DNA of 64,000 nucleotides from Amycolatopsis keratiniphila subsp. keratiniphila (GTDB lineage Bacteria; Actinomycetota; Actinomycetes; Mycobacteriales; Pseudonocardiaceae): the NCBI RefSeq assembly GCF_001620365.2, contig NZ_LQMT02000005.1:199904-263903 (forward strand). The letters run 5' to 3'. Of this stretch, positions 15,298-25,058 are shown in pieces. The notes beneath the pieces were generated by a model. It had not been told where the DNA came from and made no database searches. It saw only the letters and a list, made by a program, of their open reading frames with translations. Numbering within the stretch: the first letter of the stretch is position 1; the number at the start of each line of letters is the position of its first letter. The translations under genes were made by a program, and so were the position numbers.

Positions 15298-17126
15298 GCG
15301 TCCGCGAGCGTCTCGAGGATCTGCTCGCCGTACTTCGCGAGCTTGTTCTCGCCGACGCCGCTGACCGTGCCCAGCTCCTGCAGCGTGGCCGGCCGTTTGG
15401 TGGCGATCTGGCGCAGGGTCGCGTCGTGGAAGATCACGTACGCGGGCACCCCCTGCTCCTTCGCCGCCGCGGCCCGCCACGACCGCAGCAGCTCGAACAC
15501 CGGCGCCGCCTCGGCGGGCATGTCGGCGGCCGCGGCCTTCTTCGCGCTGGAGCGGGCCGCGGCCTTCGCCGCCCGCTCCGGCTCACGCCGCAACTGGACC
15601 TTCCGCGTCCCGTTCAACACGTCCGCGCTGCCCTCGGTCAGCACCAGCGAGCCGTAGTCGCCCTCGACCGCAGCGAGCCCCTGTGCCAGGAGCTGCCGCA
15701 CCACGGCACGCCATTCCGGCTCCTTCAGCTCCGTGCCGATACCGAAGACCTTCAACGAGTCGTGCCGATGCTGGGTCACCTTCGGGGTCGACTTGCCGAG
15801 CAGGATGTCGATGATCTGCCCGGCGCCGAACTTCTGCCGCCGCTCGTTCTGCAGCCGGACGATGGTGGAAAGGATTTTCTGCGCCGGGATCGTGCCGTCC
15901 CAGGTCTCCGGCGGTGCCAGGCAGGTGTCGCAGTTGCCGCAGGGCTCGCTCCGCTGACCGAAGTAGTTCAACACCTGCACACGGCGGCATTCGACCGTCT
16001 CGCACAGCGCCAGCATCGCGTTGAGATGGGCGCTCAGCTGCCGCTTGTGCGCGTCGGAGCCCTCCGAGGTGTCGATCATCTTGCGCTGCTGGACGACGTC
16101 CTGGAGGCCGTACGCCAGCCACGCCGTCGACGGCAGCCCGTCGCGGCCCGCGCGACCGGTCTCCTGGTAGTAGCCCTCGACGGACTTCGGCAGGTCCAGG
16201 TGTGCGACGAACCGGACGTCCGGCTTGTCGATGCCCATGCCGAAGGCGATCGTCGCGACGACGATCAGCCCGTCCTCGCGCAGGAACCGCGACTGATGCT
16301 TCGCGCGGGTTCGCGCGTCGAGCCCGGCGTGATAGGGCACCGCCGGAAACCCGTTCTCCACCAGGAAGTCCGCGGTCTTCTCGACCGAGTTCCGCGACAG
16401 GCAGTAGACGATCCCCGCGTCGCCCTTGTGCTCGGTGCGCAGCAGCTCCAGCAGCTGCCGCTGCGGCGAGTTCTTGCCGACGATGCGGTACTGGATGTTC
16501 GGCCGGTCGAAGCTCGCGACGAAATGCCGCGCGTCCTCCAGGTTGAGCCGGGACGCGATCTCGGCGTGCGTCGCCTTGGTGGCGGTGGCGGTGAGCGCGA
16601 TCCTCGGCACGTCCGGCCAGCGCTCGTGCACCGCGGACAGCATCAGGTAGTCGGGGCGGAAGTCGTGACCCCACTGGGAGACGCAGTGCGCCTCGTCGAT
16701 CGCGAACAGCGAGATCTTGCCGCGATCGAGCAGCCGCACCGTCGACTCGACCGAAAGCCGCTCGGGCGCCAGGTACAGCAGGTCCAGCTCGCCGGCGAGG
16801 AACGCGGCCTCGACCCTGTTCCGCTCGGCGTAGTCCTGCGTCGAGTTCAGGAACCCCGCGCGCACGCCGAGGTTGCGCAGCGCGTCGACCTGGTCCTGCA
16901 TCAACGCGATCAGCGGCGAGATCACCACGCCGACGCCCGGCCGCACCAGCGCGGGGATCTGGTAGCACAGCGACTTCCCGCCGCCGGTGGGCATGAGGAC
17001 GAGCGCGTCACCGCCTGCGATGACGTGTTCGACGATGGCGTGCTGGTCGCCGCGGAAGTCGTCGTAGCCGAAGACGCGGTTCAGCGTTTCGAGGGCTTCC
17101 GAGGTACCGATGTCGGGGGCTGCCAC
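15294..17126 (-). CDS. recQ: ATP-dependent DNA helicase RecQ
   Basis: A 610-residue 3'-5' helicase for recombination and repair. Order: helicase core with Walker [13 protein letters not shown] (~residue 45), DEAH box [20 protein letters not shown], and [11 protein letters not shown] RecQ-Ct domain follows with the zinc ligands in [16 protein letters not shown] and PCGNCDTC, then a winged helix and a C-terminal HRDC domain after an Ala/Lys-rich linker. Full length. Start GTG 17126. It overlaps the convergent antitoxin-like gene by 4 bases. Confidence 0.95.
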   Translation of the reverse strand: MAAPDIGTSEALETLNRVFGYDDFRGDQHAIVEHVIAGGDALVLMPTGGGKSLCYQIPALVRPGVGVVISPLIALMQDQVDALRNLGVRAGFLNSTQDYAERNRVEAAFLAGELDLLYLAPERLSVESTVRLLDRGKISLFAIDEAHCVSQWGHDFRPDYLMLSAVHERWPDVPRIALTATATKATHAEIASRLNLEDARHFVASFDRPNIQYRIVGKNSPQRQLLELLRTEHKGDAGIVYCLSRNSVEKTADFLVENGFPAVPYHAGLDARTRAKHQSRFLREDGLIVVATIAFGMGIDKPDVRFVAHLDLPKSVEGYYQETGRAGRDGLPSTAWLAYGLQDVVQQRKMIDTSEGSDAHKRQLSAHLNAMLALCETVECRRVQVLNYFGQRSEPCGNCDTCLAPPETWDGTIPAQKILSTIVRLQNERRQKFGAGQIIDILLGKSTPKVTQHRHDSLKVFGIGTELKEPEWRAVVRQLLAQGLAAVEGDYGSLVLTEGSADVLNGTRKVQLRREPERAAKAAARSSAKKAAAADMPAEAAPVFELLRSWRAAAAKEQGVPAYVIFHDATLRQIATKRPATLQELGTVSGVGENKLAKYGEQILETLADA

Positions 17127-17167
17127 CCGGACGATTCTAGGGGCGGGGTCCGACAGTCCCCGGGCGC

Positions 17168-17509
17168 CTAGTCTTCGGCGGCCTTCCGGCGTTCACGGCG
17201 GCCGCGGGCGATCTCGGTGGCGAGCGCGTCGAGCGGCCCGGCCCAGAACCGCCGGTACTGCTCCAGCCAGCCGTCGATCTCCTGGAGCGGGCCAGGATCG
17301 ACCGAGTACAGCCGTCGCGCGCCCTCGGCGCGGACCGTGGTGAAGCCGTTTTCGCGCAGGACGCGCAGATGCTGGGAGACCGCGGGCTGCGAGATCCCGA
17401 ACTCGGCGCGGACCACCGTGGTCACGTCGCCGGAACTCTGTTCCCCGCCCGCCAGCAGTTCCAGGATCCGGCGGCGCACCGGATCACCGAGGACGTCGAA
17501 CGCGTGCAT
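17168..17509 (-). CDS. ArsR-family winged-helix repressor
   Basis: A 113-residue regulator ([21 protein letters not shown]) with recognition helix [16 protein letters not shown] and [22 protein letters not shown], which matches the SdpR/Rv2034-like ArsR group that lacks metal cysteines. ATG 17509 sits only 7 bases after a promoter -10, so the mRNA is probably leaderless. The promoter contains the palindrome CTTATATAAG, suggesting autorepression. A DinB-family gene is divergent and may be co-controlled. Confidence 0.85.
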   Translation of the reverse strand: MHAFDVLGDPVRRRILELLAGGEQSSGDVTTVVRAEFGISQPAVSQHLRVLRENGFTTVRAEGARRLYSVDPGPLQEIDGWLEQYRRFWAGPLDALATEIARGRRERRKAAED

Positions 17510-17516
17510 CCGGCAA

Positions 17517-17545
17517 CTATCACGGCCTGGGCTTATATAAGTCAA
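17517..17545 (-). promoter_or_regulatory. ArsR promoter with embedded operator
   Basis: On the minus strand TTGACT (17540-17545), a 17-base spacer and TGATAG (17517-17522) form a promoter. The perfect palindrome CTTATATAAG (17532-17541) overlaps the -35 and the spacer. The start codon at 17509 nearly coincides with the expected transcription start. Confidence 0.55.
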
Positions 17546-17609
17546 GGGTGCAAGGCCGGGGTCACCTCGCGGTGGCATCGTGGGGCTGGAGACGCCGGAA
17601 GGGGAATCG

Positions 17610-18122
17610 ATGAAACTGGCCGAAGTGGTGGCCGACGGGTTCGGCCGCGTCCGGGAGGTGGTGCACGCCGCCGTCGAGGGGCTGGACGCCGATCAGCTGA
17701 TCGCGAGCCCGGCACCGGGTGCGAACACGATCGCGTGGCTGGTCTGGCATCTGGCCCGGGTGCAGGACGATCACGTCGCCGGCCTGATGGGAACCGAGCA
17801 GCTCTGGACCGCACAGGACTGGGTCGGCCGCTTCGGGCTGCCCTTCCCGGCGTCGGATATCGGGTACGGGCATCGGCCCGAGGACGTCGAGGCGGTCCGT
17901 GTCGGCTCCGCCGACCTGCTGACCGGGTACTACGACGCGGTGCACGAGGCGACGGCGGCCTGGGTCGCCGGACTCGGTGAGGCCGATCTCGACCGTATCG
18001 TCGACGAGGCGTGGGACCCGCCCGTCAGTCTCGGGGTTCGCCTGGTCAGCGTGCTGTCCGACGATCTCCAGCATGCCGGGCAAGCGGCGTATGTCCGGGG
18101 GCTCGTACTCCGCGATACGTAG
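17610..18122 (+). CDS. DinB/DUF664-family protein (mycothiol-dependent type)
   Basis: A 170-residue four-helix-bundle protein. The metal-binding histidines expected in the family are in AWLVWHLARVQDDHVAG and SDDLQHAGQAAYVRG. In actinomycetes such proteins act as mycothiol transferases or related metal-dependent enzymes; the exact substrate is unknown. ATG 17610 follows GAAGGGGAAT; an in-frame start at 17580 lacks that support. Divergent from the ArsR regulator, which may repress it. Confidence 0.78.
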   Translation: MKLAEVVADGFGRVREVVHAAVEGLDADQLIASPAPGANTIAWLVWHLARVQDDHVAGLMGTEQLWTAQDWVGRFGLPFPASDIGYGHRPEDVEAVRVGSADLLTGYYDAVHEATAAWVAGLGEADLDRIVDEAWDPPVSLGVRLVSVLSDDLQHAGQAAYVRGLVLRDT

Positions 18123-18179
18123 CCGAGGTGCCGCTCCACGACGGACGACGGGAGCTCCGCGCGCGGAAACACTGAGCGC

Positions 18180-18755
18180 ATGAGTACTTCCACAGTGCGG
18201 CGACCGCTCACCCCGCGGTGGCGGAAACTCGTCCTCGTCGTCCATGTCGTTTCGTCACTCGGCTGGCTCGGGATCACCATGGTGAACGCGGTCCTGACCT
18301 TCACCTCGGTGTTCACCGACGACGCGCGGCGCCAGCACGCCGCCATCCTGATGATGGAGCAGATCGGCGGCTACTTGCTGCTGCCGGTCAGCCTGACCGC
18401 GCTGGTCAGCGGGATCGTGCTCAGCGTCGGCACGAAATGGGGGCTGATCCGGTACAAGTGGGTCGCGATCAAACTCGTGCTGACCCTGATCGCCACCGGG
18501 CTGACGTTGTTCTCCCTGCTGCCGGGGATCAGGGAGCTGGCGGCCGCGGCCGAGTCCACTATGGACGGTGTGTTCGTGGAGGCGGGGCGTCGCGTGGACG
18601 GGTTCTATCCGATCATCGTGTCCACGACGATGTACGTGACCATGACCGTGCTGTCGGTGTACAAGCCGGGTGGCAAGACACCGTACGGACGCCGGGTGAC
18701 CGCCACGCGCCTTCGTGACCGGCAGCCTGCTCCCTTGGCCAGGTCGAAGGCGTGA
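18180..18755 (+). CDS. Four-helix membrane protein, DUF2269-like
   Basis: A 191-residue integral membrane protein with four predicted helices: residues ~16-40, ~60-82, ~92-115 and a last one near 143-160. A conserved-looking LVLVVHVVSSLGWLGI opens the first. It resembles DUF2269-like proteins of actinomycetes, whose function is unknown. ATG 18180 lies 57 bases after the DinB gene. The C-terminal tail is basic and cytoplasmic. A 21-base tandem repeat begins 5 bases after the stop. Confidence 0.65.
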   Translation: MSTSTVRRPLTPRWRKLVLVVHVVSSLGWLGITMVNAVLTFTSVFTDDARRQHAAILMMEQIGGYLLLPVSLTALVSGIVLSVGTKWGLIRYKWVAIKLVLTLIATGLTLFSLLPGIRELAAAAESTMDGVFVEAGRRVDGFYPIIVSTTMYVTMTVLSVYKPGGKTPYGRRVTATRLRDRQPAPLARSKA

Positions 18756-18760
18756 CTCGC

Positions 18761-18830
18761 GTGATTGGAGGGCGATCACGTGTGATTGGAAGGCGATCAC
18801 GTGTGATTGGAGGGCGATCTCGCGTGATCG
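18761..18830. repeat. Tandem repeat, 21-base unit, three copies plus a partial
   Basis: Units at 18761-18781, 18782-18802 and 18803-18823 share GTGATTGG-A/G-GGCGATCAC; a fourth breaks off after GTGATCG. Each unit carries inverted ends GTGAT/ATCAC. The array fills the gap between two convergent genes. It is not CRISPR-like because there are no spacers. Function unknown; repeated terminator or protein-binding array. Confidence 0.75.
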
Positions 18831-18853
18831 TTCTTTGGACCGGGTACGGGTCC

Positions 18854-19723
18854 CTAGAACCGTTCGAGGGCGTCGTCGATTCGTGCCGCCTCGGCGCGTA
18901 GATCGTCCAGGACGGTCTGCGCGGACGCGGTCTCGCCGTTCGCCGTCTCTTCCTCGAGTTCGGCGTCGGCGAGCCGCCGCCGGAGGTCGTTCGCCTTCTC
19001 CGTGGCCTTCTCGGCGCGGCGTTCGGCGCGGGAAAGGTCGATCTCGGCCTGCTTGCAGGCCTTCGCGAGGTCGGCCGCCTCGCGCCGGAGCCGGTTGAAC
19101 TCCGCCACCCGCTTCTGTTCACGCTCGGCTTCTTCGCGGGCCTTGTCGATCCGCTCCTGTTCGGCCTTCTCGGCGGCCGCGCGCTTCGCCTTCCTCCGAT
19201 CGTCCAAATGCGACACGGTGGCCGGCTTTTCCCGTTCCGGCGCGGGTTTCCGCTTCGGTTGCGGGATGAACCCACTGGTCAGCCATTGGTCACCCGAGCT
19301 GTCCGCGCCGCTGCTCAGCCGCCCGGCCAGGGCGAGCGCCGCCACTTCGGGATCGGCCACGACGGCTTCGAGGGTGGCTTCGACTTCGCGGCTGACGGAC
19401 TCGCTCATCGAGCGTTCGTCTCGCAGGATCCGGTTCACCAGCTCCTGGCGCCGCCGGGCGAGCTTGCGGAGATCTGCACCGGCCAGCGCCGAATGCGCCT
19501 TGCGGAGTTCGTCGCCCAGCTTGGCCAGCTCCGTCAGTTCGGGGGACCCGGCGCGGCGGTTGAGGATCGTGGCGGCGAGCGTCGGCTTCCGCAGGGCGCG
19601 GATGCGTTCGGCCAAGGCCGCGTCACCCGCCGCCTTGGCCTCTTTCGCCCGTTGGTTGCGCACCGCGACGAACTCGGCCGGATCGCCGGCGTAGAGCTCG
19701 TCCGCGACCTCGTCGAAGTCCAT
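18854..19723 (-). CDS. Coiled-coil protein of unknown function
   Basis: A 289-residue soluble protein. The N-terminal half is helical (FDEVADELYAGDPAEFVAVRNQRAKEA). A Lys/Pro-rich linker (FIPQPKRKPAPEREKP) leads to a long Glu/Lys/Arg coiled coil from about residue 175 to the end. Similar proteins occur in actinomycetes as uncharacterised 'transposase-like' or hypothetical proteins; I do not recognise a function. ATG 19723 follows GCGGAGGACG. It is divergent from the membrane-protein gene at 19911. Confidence 0.75.
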   Translation of the reverse strand: MDFDEVADELYAGDPAEFVAVRNQRAKEAKAAGDAALAERIRALRKPTLAATILNRRAGSPELTELAKLGDELRKAHSALAGADLRKLARRRQELVNRILRDERSMSESVSREVEATLEAVVADPEVAALALAGRLSSGADSSGDQWLTSGFIPQPKRKPAPEREKPATVSHLDDRRKAKRAAAEKAEQERIDKAREEAEREQKRVAEFNRLRREAADLAKACKQAEIDLSRAERRAEKATEKANDLRRRLADAELEEETANGETASAQTVLDDLRAEAARIDDALERF

Positions 19724-19910
19724 CGTCCTCCGCAGGTTCAGTGGCCGGACACGTCCGCCGATGATCCCACGAGACTCCGCGGCTTTCACCTTTTCGGAAT
19801 TACCCGGAGCCGGACGGACCAAGGCGAGATCGGCACTTTGGAGGTGGCGCGGCCCGGGCGGCGGAACAACGATGAACAGCGGGGGAAGCCAACAGCCGCT
19901 GGAGGTACGA

Positions 19911-20861
19911 ATGTCCGTGACCGAACGCGCTCCCGTTTCCCCGCAGGCGGATTTCCTCGGCTCGGGACCCTATCCGGAACACAAAGGGCGCATCGTCCTC
20001 TGGTCCGTCCTCGCCGGGTTCGCGCTGACGGTGATCTGGTCGGCTCCCTTTGTGGACAGTGTGATCGGCGACAGCGTCGCCAACACCCTCCTGGGACACG
20101 ACGCCAAGGCGACCCCGATCGGCGGAGTGCTGGCCGGAACGTTCTTCGCGTTCGTCTCGGGCCTCGCCGGAACTTTCACCGCGTGCAACATCGCCGCCTT
20201 CGGTGCCGTCGCCCCGCTTGTCGGCGGAGGAACCACCGGACGGCCGAAGTTCACCGACACTTTGAAACCGCTCGGCTGGATCGCGGCGGGAATGCTGACG
20301 GTTTCCGTGGTGTACGGCGTCATCGTCGCGCTCGTGGGCACCCGGATGCCGCAGTTCTCGACCGCCTCGTCACCGGGCGGGCTCACGCCGCGCAACATCC
20401 AGTCGATGATCGTCTACGGCGTGATCGGGATCGTGTTCATCGTGCTGGGCCTGGCTTCCGTCGGCCTCGTCCGCAATCCGATCGCCGGGCTCACCCGCCG
20501 GTTCCCGCCCGCGCCGCTCGTCCTGATGGGCGCGCTCATCGGCGGTTTCCTGGTCGGCAGGCCGTTCCCGCTGTTCCGGATGATGTTCCGCAGCGCGGCC
20601 GAGAGCCACAACGTCTTCTACGGCGCCGCCGCGTTCGCTTTGCAATCGGTCGGCAACATCCTGGTGATGGCGCTGTTGTTCCTGGTGCTCACCCACGGCA
20701 CGGGCGGGCGGTTGCAGCGATGGATGCTCGCGAAGCCCACCAGGATCGCCGCGGTGACCGGCGCCGCGTTGCTGGTCGCCGGCACGTTCACGCTGCTGTA
20801 CTGGGACTTGCGGGTGCTCGGCCGGACCGGCGTCATCTGGTATCCGACCATCAAGTGGTGA
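19911..20861 (+). CDS. Polytopic membrane protein, weakly CcdA/DsbD-like
   Basis: A 316-residue protein with about eight membrane helices. FVSGLAGTFTACNIAAFGAV and VGRPFPLFRMMFRSAA recall the cysteine-bearing helices of thiol-disulfide transporters such as CcdA, but only one cysteine is visible, so redox transport is doubtful. ATG 19911 (MSVTERAP) follows GGAGGT at ideal spacing; the open frame extends further upstream without support. It overlaps the convergent TetR gene by 11 bases. Function unknown. Confidence 0.62.
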   Translation: MSVTERAPVSPQADFLGSGPYPEHKGRIVLWSVLAGFALTVIWSAPFVDSVIGDSVANTLLGHDAKATPIGGVLAGTFFAFVSGLAGTFTACNIAAFGAVAPLVGGGTTGRPKFTDTLKPLGWIAAGMLTVSVVYGVIVALVGTRMPQFSTASSPGGLTPRNIQSMIVYGVIGIVFIVLGLASVGLVRNPIAGLTRRFPPAPLVLMGALIGGFLVGRPFPLFRMMFRSAAESHNVFYGAAAFALQSVGNILVMALLFLVLTHGTGGRLQRWMLAKPTRIAAVTGAALLVAGTFTLLYWDLRVLGRTGVIWYPTIKW

Positions 20862-21477
20862 ACAGCCGCGCCAGCACCTGCTCGATCGAGTCCTGAAGGC
20901 ACCTCGCCGCGTCCTCCCGGCCGGCGAGGTGCTTCAACAGGCCTTGCTGGAACAGGCCGTCGAAGAGCGCGTACGTCGTCGATGGTGCGAAATCCGCCGG
21001 TTTGCCGAGCAGTTCCCCGTACCGGGACACGACCCGCCAGATCATCAGTTCGAGTGTCTCGTCGATGGCCAGCACCTCGGCCTGGAACAGTTTCTCGAAC
21101 AGGCTCTGGTTGCGCAGGTCGTACCAGAGCCGGTGCAGCCGGGCGTTTTCACGCAGCGTGGCGGCGGTCGCGGCGCCGAAGGCGGTCTTCAGTTCTTCGG
21201 CCGTCTCCGCGGTCTCGACCATCCGGTCGTACCTGGTGACGCATTCGGCCTTGTACTGCTTGACGCAATAGGTGATCAGTTCGGCCTTGTTGCGGAAGTA
21301 GTAGTGCAGCACCCCGTGGGAGAACTCGGAGTTCTGCGCGATCTCCCGCAGGCTCGTGCGCGCGTAGCCCAGTTCGGACAACGTGACCAGCGCCGACATC
21401 GCCAGCTGCGCGCGCCGTTGGTCGAATCTGTCCACCTGGCGGGTTTTGTCGTCGCTGCGGTCCGCCACGTCGGTCAC
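20851..21477 (-). CDS. TetR-family transcriptional regulator
   Basis: About 208 residues. The N-terminal helix-turn-helix is TSLREIAQNSEFSHGVLHYYFRNKAEL, followed by a helical ligand-binding domain of normal size. GTG 21477 is chosen because the longer frame would overlap the cupin gene upstream on the same strand; GTG codons just downstream are also possible. The 92 bases between cupin and regulator show no clear operator. Target genes are unknown. Confidence 0.82.
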   Translation of the reverse strand: MTDVADRSDDKTRQVDRFDQRRAQLAMSALVTLSELGYARTSLREIAQNSEFSHGVLHYYFRNKAELITYCVKQYKAECVTRYDRMVETAETAEELKTAFGAATAATLRENARLHRLWYDLRNQSLFEKLFQAEVLAIDETLELMIWRVVSRYGELLGKPADFAPSTTYALFDGLFQQGLLKHLAGREDAARCLQDSIEQVLARLFTT

Positions 21478-21569
21478 GATTCCCGGTTCCCGTCGCCTCG
21501 GGTGCCCGCCGTCCACGAGCACGTCGTCGGATTCTAGACCCGGGAAGGGTTTTCTGGCGCCCGACAGAA

Positions 21570-21878
21570 TTACTCGAGCCATTCGGTGATGAAATGGTCG
21601 CTTTCGTGGATGTGGACGGCTTCGTAGACTTCCGGGCCGATCACGGCGAACTTGTGCGGCGTCTCCGCGGGCACGACCAGGACGTCGCCCGCTCCGCCTT
21701 CGCGCTCGGAATCGCCGATGGTGAACCTCACCCGTCCGCGGATGATGACGAAGGTTTCCGGATACGGGTGCTGGTGCAGCCTCGGCCCGGAACCGTCGAC
21801 GTCGGTTCGTTCGCGAATGATCGAGACTCCGGAGCCGATGTCGCGGCCTTCGACGTTTTCCAGGGTATCGGTGGTCAT
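21570..21878 (-). CDS. Small cupin-domain protein
   Basis: A 102-residue single-domain cupin. The first metal motif is HQHPYPETFVIIRGRVRF (two His, Glu) and the second GDVLVVPAETPHKFAVIG (His). Such proteins bind a metal and may be small oxygenases, isomerases or sensors; no substrate is apparent. It lies upstream of the TetR gene on the same strand and downstream of nothing closely spaced. ATG 21878. Confidence 0.82.
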   Translation of the reverse strand: MTTDTLENVEGRDIGSGVSIIRERTDVDGSGPRLHQHPYPETFVIIRGRVRFTIGDSEREGGAGDVLVVPAETPHKFAVIGPEVYEAVHIHESDHFITEWLE

Positions 21879-21914
21879 TCCGCCACTGTAACCCTGCTCG
21901 CGGGCACCGTGGGC

Positions 21915-22943
21915 CTATTCGCCGCGGTCGACCACGAACGCCGAAAGGCCGACGAGCAGCGCCCTGGCCGGCCGGTCGGGAAGGCTGAGCGCGAGGTCCT
22001 TCGCCTTGGACGCGTACCCGTGTGCCTCGGCGACGGCACGCACGACTCCGGCGGAGTCGCGCAGGAGCCCCAGCGCCTCCTGCCGGACCGCCGGATCGGA
22101 AACCGGCCCGTGCCCGATGATCTCGCGCAAGCGAGCCGCACCGGGCCCCTCGTCGTCGAGCGCGTGGAGCATCGGCAACGTGACGATGCCTTCGCGAAGA
22201 TCCGTGCCCGCGGACTTGCCGAGATCGGTGCTGGACGCCGAGATGTCGAGGACGTCGTCGGAGATCTGGAACGCCACGCCGATCAGTTCGCCGTACTGGC
22301 CCAACGTTTCGATGGTCCGCTCATCCGCGCCCGACACCTGTGCGCCGAGCCTGCCCGCCATCGCGATCAGCGACGCGGACTTGTCGGCCATCACCTGGAT
22401 GTGGTGCTCGTAGGGCGCGTGACGACCGCAGTCTTCGAACGGCCCTGTCGTCTCCAGGAACTGGCCGCGCACGAGCCTGCCGAACGTCTCCGCCTGCGAC
22501 CGCAACGCGTAGTCACCGAGCCCGGCACCGACCCGCGCCGCGCAGGCGAGCACGTAATCGCCGATCAGGACGGCTTTCTTGTTGCCCCACAGCGAGTTCG
22601 CGCTGGTGACCCCGTGCCGCATCGGCGCCTCGTCCATGACGTCGTCGTGGTAGAGCGTCGCCACGTGGACGAGCTCGACGAGTACGGCCGCCGAGATCGC
22701 CTCGTCCCGTCCGTCGCCGAACGCGGCTCCGGCCAACGCCATCAACGGGCGCAGCCTCTTCCCGCCCGCGCGGACGAGATGGGTGGCGGCTTCGGTGAGC
22801 TCCGGCTGACCTGGACTGCGCAACACCTCCTGAAGTCTCTCTTCGACCCGGGCGAGCCCGGTGCGGAGTTCGGCGGCGAACCTCCTGTGCCGCTCGAGGG
22901 CCGGGTCCAGCCCGAGTTCCGTGACGATCGTGGTCGTGTTCAC
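21915..22943 (-). CDS. Long-chain polyprenyl diphosphate synthase
   Basis: A 342-residue all-trans prenyl transferase adding isopentenyl units, probably for the menaquinone side chain. First Asp-rich motif: LYHDDVMDEAPMRHG; second: FQISDDVLDISASSTDLGKSAGTDL. GGKRLRP (~residue 63) binds IPP. The first motif is the DDxxD type with bulky residues upstream, as in long-chain enzymes. GTG 22943 follows GGAGGTC; the reading frame is open far upstream but without protein-like sequence. It lies 83 bases after the SSB gene on the same strand. Confidence 0.9.
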   Translation of the reverse strand: MNTTTIVTELGLDPALERHRRFAAELRTGLARVEERLQEVLRSPGQPELTEAATHLVRAGGKRLRPLMALAGAAFGDGRDEAISAAVLVELVHVATLYHDDVMDEAPMRHGVTSANSLWGNKKAVLIGDYVLACAARVGAGLGDYALRSQAETFGRLVRGQFLETTGPFEDCGRHAPYEHHIQVMADKSASLIAMAGRLGAQVSGADERTIETLGQYGELIGVAFQISDDVLDISASSTDLGKSAGTDLREGIVTLPMLHALDDEGPGAARLREIIGHGPVSDPAVRQEALGLLRDSAGVVRAVAEAHGYASKAKDLALSLPDRPARALLVGLSAFVVDRGE

Positions 22944-22987
22944 GACCTCCAGCCTCCGGGCCGGAGGTGCGCGACCACCTGACGCGC

Positions 22988-23009
22988 GGGAGGGAGATCG
23001 CTCCCTCCC
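22988..23009 (-). terminator. Hairpin after the SSB gene
   Basis: GGGAGGGAG (22988-22996), ATCG loop, CTCCCTCCC (23001-23009): a perfect 9-base stem 18 bases past the SSB stop. A second smaller palindrome CCTCCGG-G-CCGGAGG (22953-22967) covers the ribosome site region of the prenyl transferase. Confidence 0.55.
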
Positions 23010-23026
23010 GAGAGGGAACCGTCCGG

Positions 23027-23470
23027 TCAGAAGGGCGGCTCCGGATTTCCGGCGGCCACCGGCGTTCGCTCCCACGCGCCGTCCGACGGCGTACCCGCCG
23101 AACTCCGGCCCGCCTTGTTCACCTTCGCCGTGGCATAGCGCAGCGACGGGCCGATCTCGTCGACGTCGAGCTCCACCACCGTGCGTTTCTCGCCCTCCTT
23201 CGTTTCGAACGATCGCTGTTTCAGCCTGCCCTGCACGATCACCCTGGTCCCCCTGGTGAGCGATTCGGCCAGGTTCTCCGCGGCCTGCTTCCACAGCGCG
23301 CAGCGCAGGAACAGCGGGTCCCCGTCACGCCATTCCCCGCTCGCGCGGTCCAGGACGCGTGGCGTCGACGCGACCGTGAAGTTCGCTACCGCGGCGCCCG
23401 ACGGGGTGAACTTCAGCTCCGGGTCGGTCGTCAGGTTGCCGATCACCGTGAGCACCGTTTCTCCGGCCAT
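23027..23470 (-). CDS. Accessory single-stranded DNA-binding protein
   Basis: A 147-residue OB-fold SSB ([63 protein letters not shown]). The C-terminus is short and ends NPEPPF, without the acidic DDDIPF-type tail that recruits partner proteins in the housekeeping SSB. This fits an SsbB-like paralogue used in chromosome segregation or competence rather than replication. ATG 23470 follows GAGGAGGAAAG. No rpsF/rpsR neighbours, which also argues against the main ssb. Confidence 0.88.
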   Translation of the reverse strand: MAGETVLTVIGNLTTDPELKFTPSGAAVANFTVASTPRVLDRASGEWRDGDPLFLRCALWKQAAENLAESLTRGTRVIVQGRLKQRSFETKEGEKRTVVELDVDEIGPSLRYATAKVNKAGRSSAGTPSDGAWERTPVAAGNPEPPF

Positions 23471-23575
23471 GGGACTTTCCTCCTCTGCTCCGCGCGCGGC
23501 CCCGGACGGGCCCGCTGTCGCCTGGGAACAGGAGACCACCGGGGTACGACAGTTTTCGGCGTCCCGCGGCGGCCG

Positions 23576-23634
23576 GATGTCAGGAAAGGGTCGTTCAAGA
23601 CGGAAAGTGTCCTGAACGACCCTTTCATGACATC
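23576..23634 (-). terminator. Long hairpin after the MocR regulator gene
   Basis: 26-base arms at 23576-23601 and 23609-23634 pair with two mismatches around a 7-base loop. The stem contains AAAGGGTCGTTCA. It overlaps the last codons of the MocR gene on the minus strand and separates it from the SSB gene. Confidence 0.6.
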
Positions 23635-25046
23635 CTGGCGGCCGAAACGCACTCGCCGAGCCGGGCGAGCCCTTCGTCGATGCGGTCGGAACCGACCAGT
23701 CCGTAGCCGATCACCAGGCCGCCGCGCGTTCCTCCGTACGTGGAAAGGCTTTCGACGGCCACCCCGGCCCGGCGCGCTTCGGCGACCGCGCTGTCCACAG
23801 TGACCGTCGCATGTGGAGCGACCGGCGCGCACAGGTGAAGTCCGGCGCTGGAAGGGACGATCTCCAGCGCATCTCGGAGTTCGTCGCGCACGAAGGCCAG
23901 GATCCGGTCCCGTCGCACCGAATACTCCCGGGTGGCCTTGCGTACGTGGCGGGCGAGCAGTCCCTCGTCGATGAAGCTCGCCAACGCCGATTGGGTGACG
24001 AGGTCGCCGTGCCAGTCCATGAGCTGCTTCGCCTGCCGCAAAGCCGGCCGCAGCGAGGCGGGCGCGACGAGGAAACCCAACCGCAGCAAGGGAAGCAGGG
24101 TCTTCGAGAAGGATCCGACGTAGAGCACCCTGCCGTCGTGGTCCAGGCTTTGGAGCGGTTCGAGCGGCCGGTCCGAAAAGCGGTACTCGCTGTCGTAGTC
24201 GTCCTCGATGAGCACCGCGTCGTTCCGTTCCGCCCACGCCAGCAACGCCGTCCTCCTGGCGAGTGACATCGGCGTGCCGAGCGGGAACTGGTGCGAGGGC
24301 GTCGTATAGATCAATCGGGTGCCCTTCGTCAGGGCGGTGACGTCGAGACCTTCGGCGTCCACCGGCACCTTCACGATCCGGGCGCCATGGGCGGTGAAGA
24401 GCCGTTCGGCCGGGGGATAGCCGGGGTCTTCGACGGCGACACGCGTGCCGGGTTCGATCAGGACCCGGCCGATCAGGTCGAGAGCCTGTTGCGCGCCTTG
24501 GGTGACCAGGACGTCCTCGGCACCGGCGCGCACGGATCGGGCGGCGCCGATATGCCGGGCGATCGCCACCCGCAGCGCTTCGAGCCCGGCCGGGTCGGCG
24601 TACCCCGATGGCGGCAGCAGTGACGGCCGGAGCGCCTGGCTGACCAGCCGCCGCCAGGTCCGCAACGGGAACAGGGCCGGATCCGGGGCGCCGACCCGGA
24701 AGTCGAACGCGGGCCGGTCGTCACCAGGAGGGGCCGGCAGCGAACTCCAACGCGCGATGGGCCGTACCCCGGTGCCCTCGGGCGCGGCGCGCTTCGAACG
24801 CGCCACGAAGCCGGGGCTGACGAAGGTCCCACGTCCGACATGGCTGTCGAGGAAGCCTTCGGCGGTGAGGCGTTCGTAGGCGACGGCGACGGTATTGCGC
24901 GAGACGGCGAGCTCCCGGGCCAGGTCCCTGGTCGGGGGCAGGCGTTCCCCGGCGAGCAGGCGACCGTCCAGGATGCCGTCGCGAAGCTGCCGGTAGATCC
25001 GCGCGGCCAGGTCGGTGTGCCCGTCGAGGCTGATGTGGAACGGCAC
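23625..25046 (-). CDS. MocR/PdxR-type GntR regulator with aminotransferase domain
   Basis: A 473-residue fusion of an N-terminal GntR winged helix ([25 protein letters not shown]) and a fold-type I aminotransferase-like domain. The PLP lysine is in [18 protein letters not shown] and the substrate-binding Asp in [12 protein letters not shown]. PdxR members respond to pyridoxal phosphate; others sense amines. It is divergent from an MFS exporter with half-sites in the 80-base gap, so it probably controls that gene and possibly itself. Start GTG 25046. Confidence 0.9.
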   Translation of the reverse strand: MPFHISLDGHTDLAARIYRQLRDGILDGRLLAGERLPPTRDLARELAVSRNTVAVAYERLTAEGFLDSHVGRGTFVSPGFVARSKRAAPEGTGVRPIARWSSLPAPPGDDRPAFDFRVGAPDPALFPLRTWRRLVSQALRPSLLPPSGYADPAGLEALRVAIARHIGAARSVRAGAEDVLVTQGAQQALDLIGRVLIEPGTRVAVEDPGYPPAERLFTAHGARIVKVPVDAEGLDVTALTKGTRLIYTTPSHQFPLGTPMSLARRTALLAWAERNDAVLIEDDYDSEYRFSDRPLEPLQSLDHDGRVLYVGSFSKTLLPLLRLGFLVAPASLRPALRQAKQLMDWHGDLVTQSALASFIDEGLLARHVRKATREYSVRRDRILAFVRDELRDALEIVPSSAGLHLCAPVAPHATVTVDSAVAEARRAGVAVESLSTYGGTRGGLVIGYGLVGSDRIDEGLARLGECVSAARMS

Positions 25047-25058
25047 ATGCCGAGCCTA

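Noticed and set aside
18761..18830. Tandem repeats considered as a short CRISPR array
   Set aside because: Units are directly adjacent without spacers and no cas genes are present.
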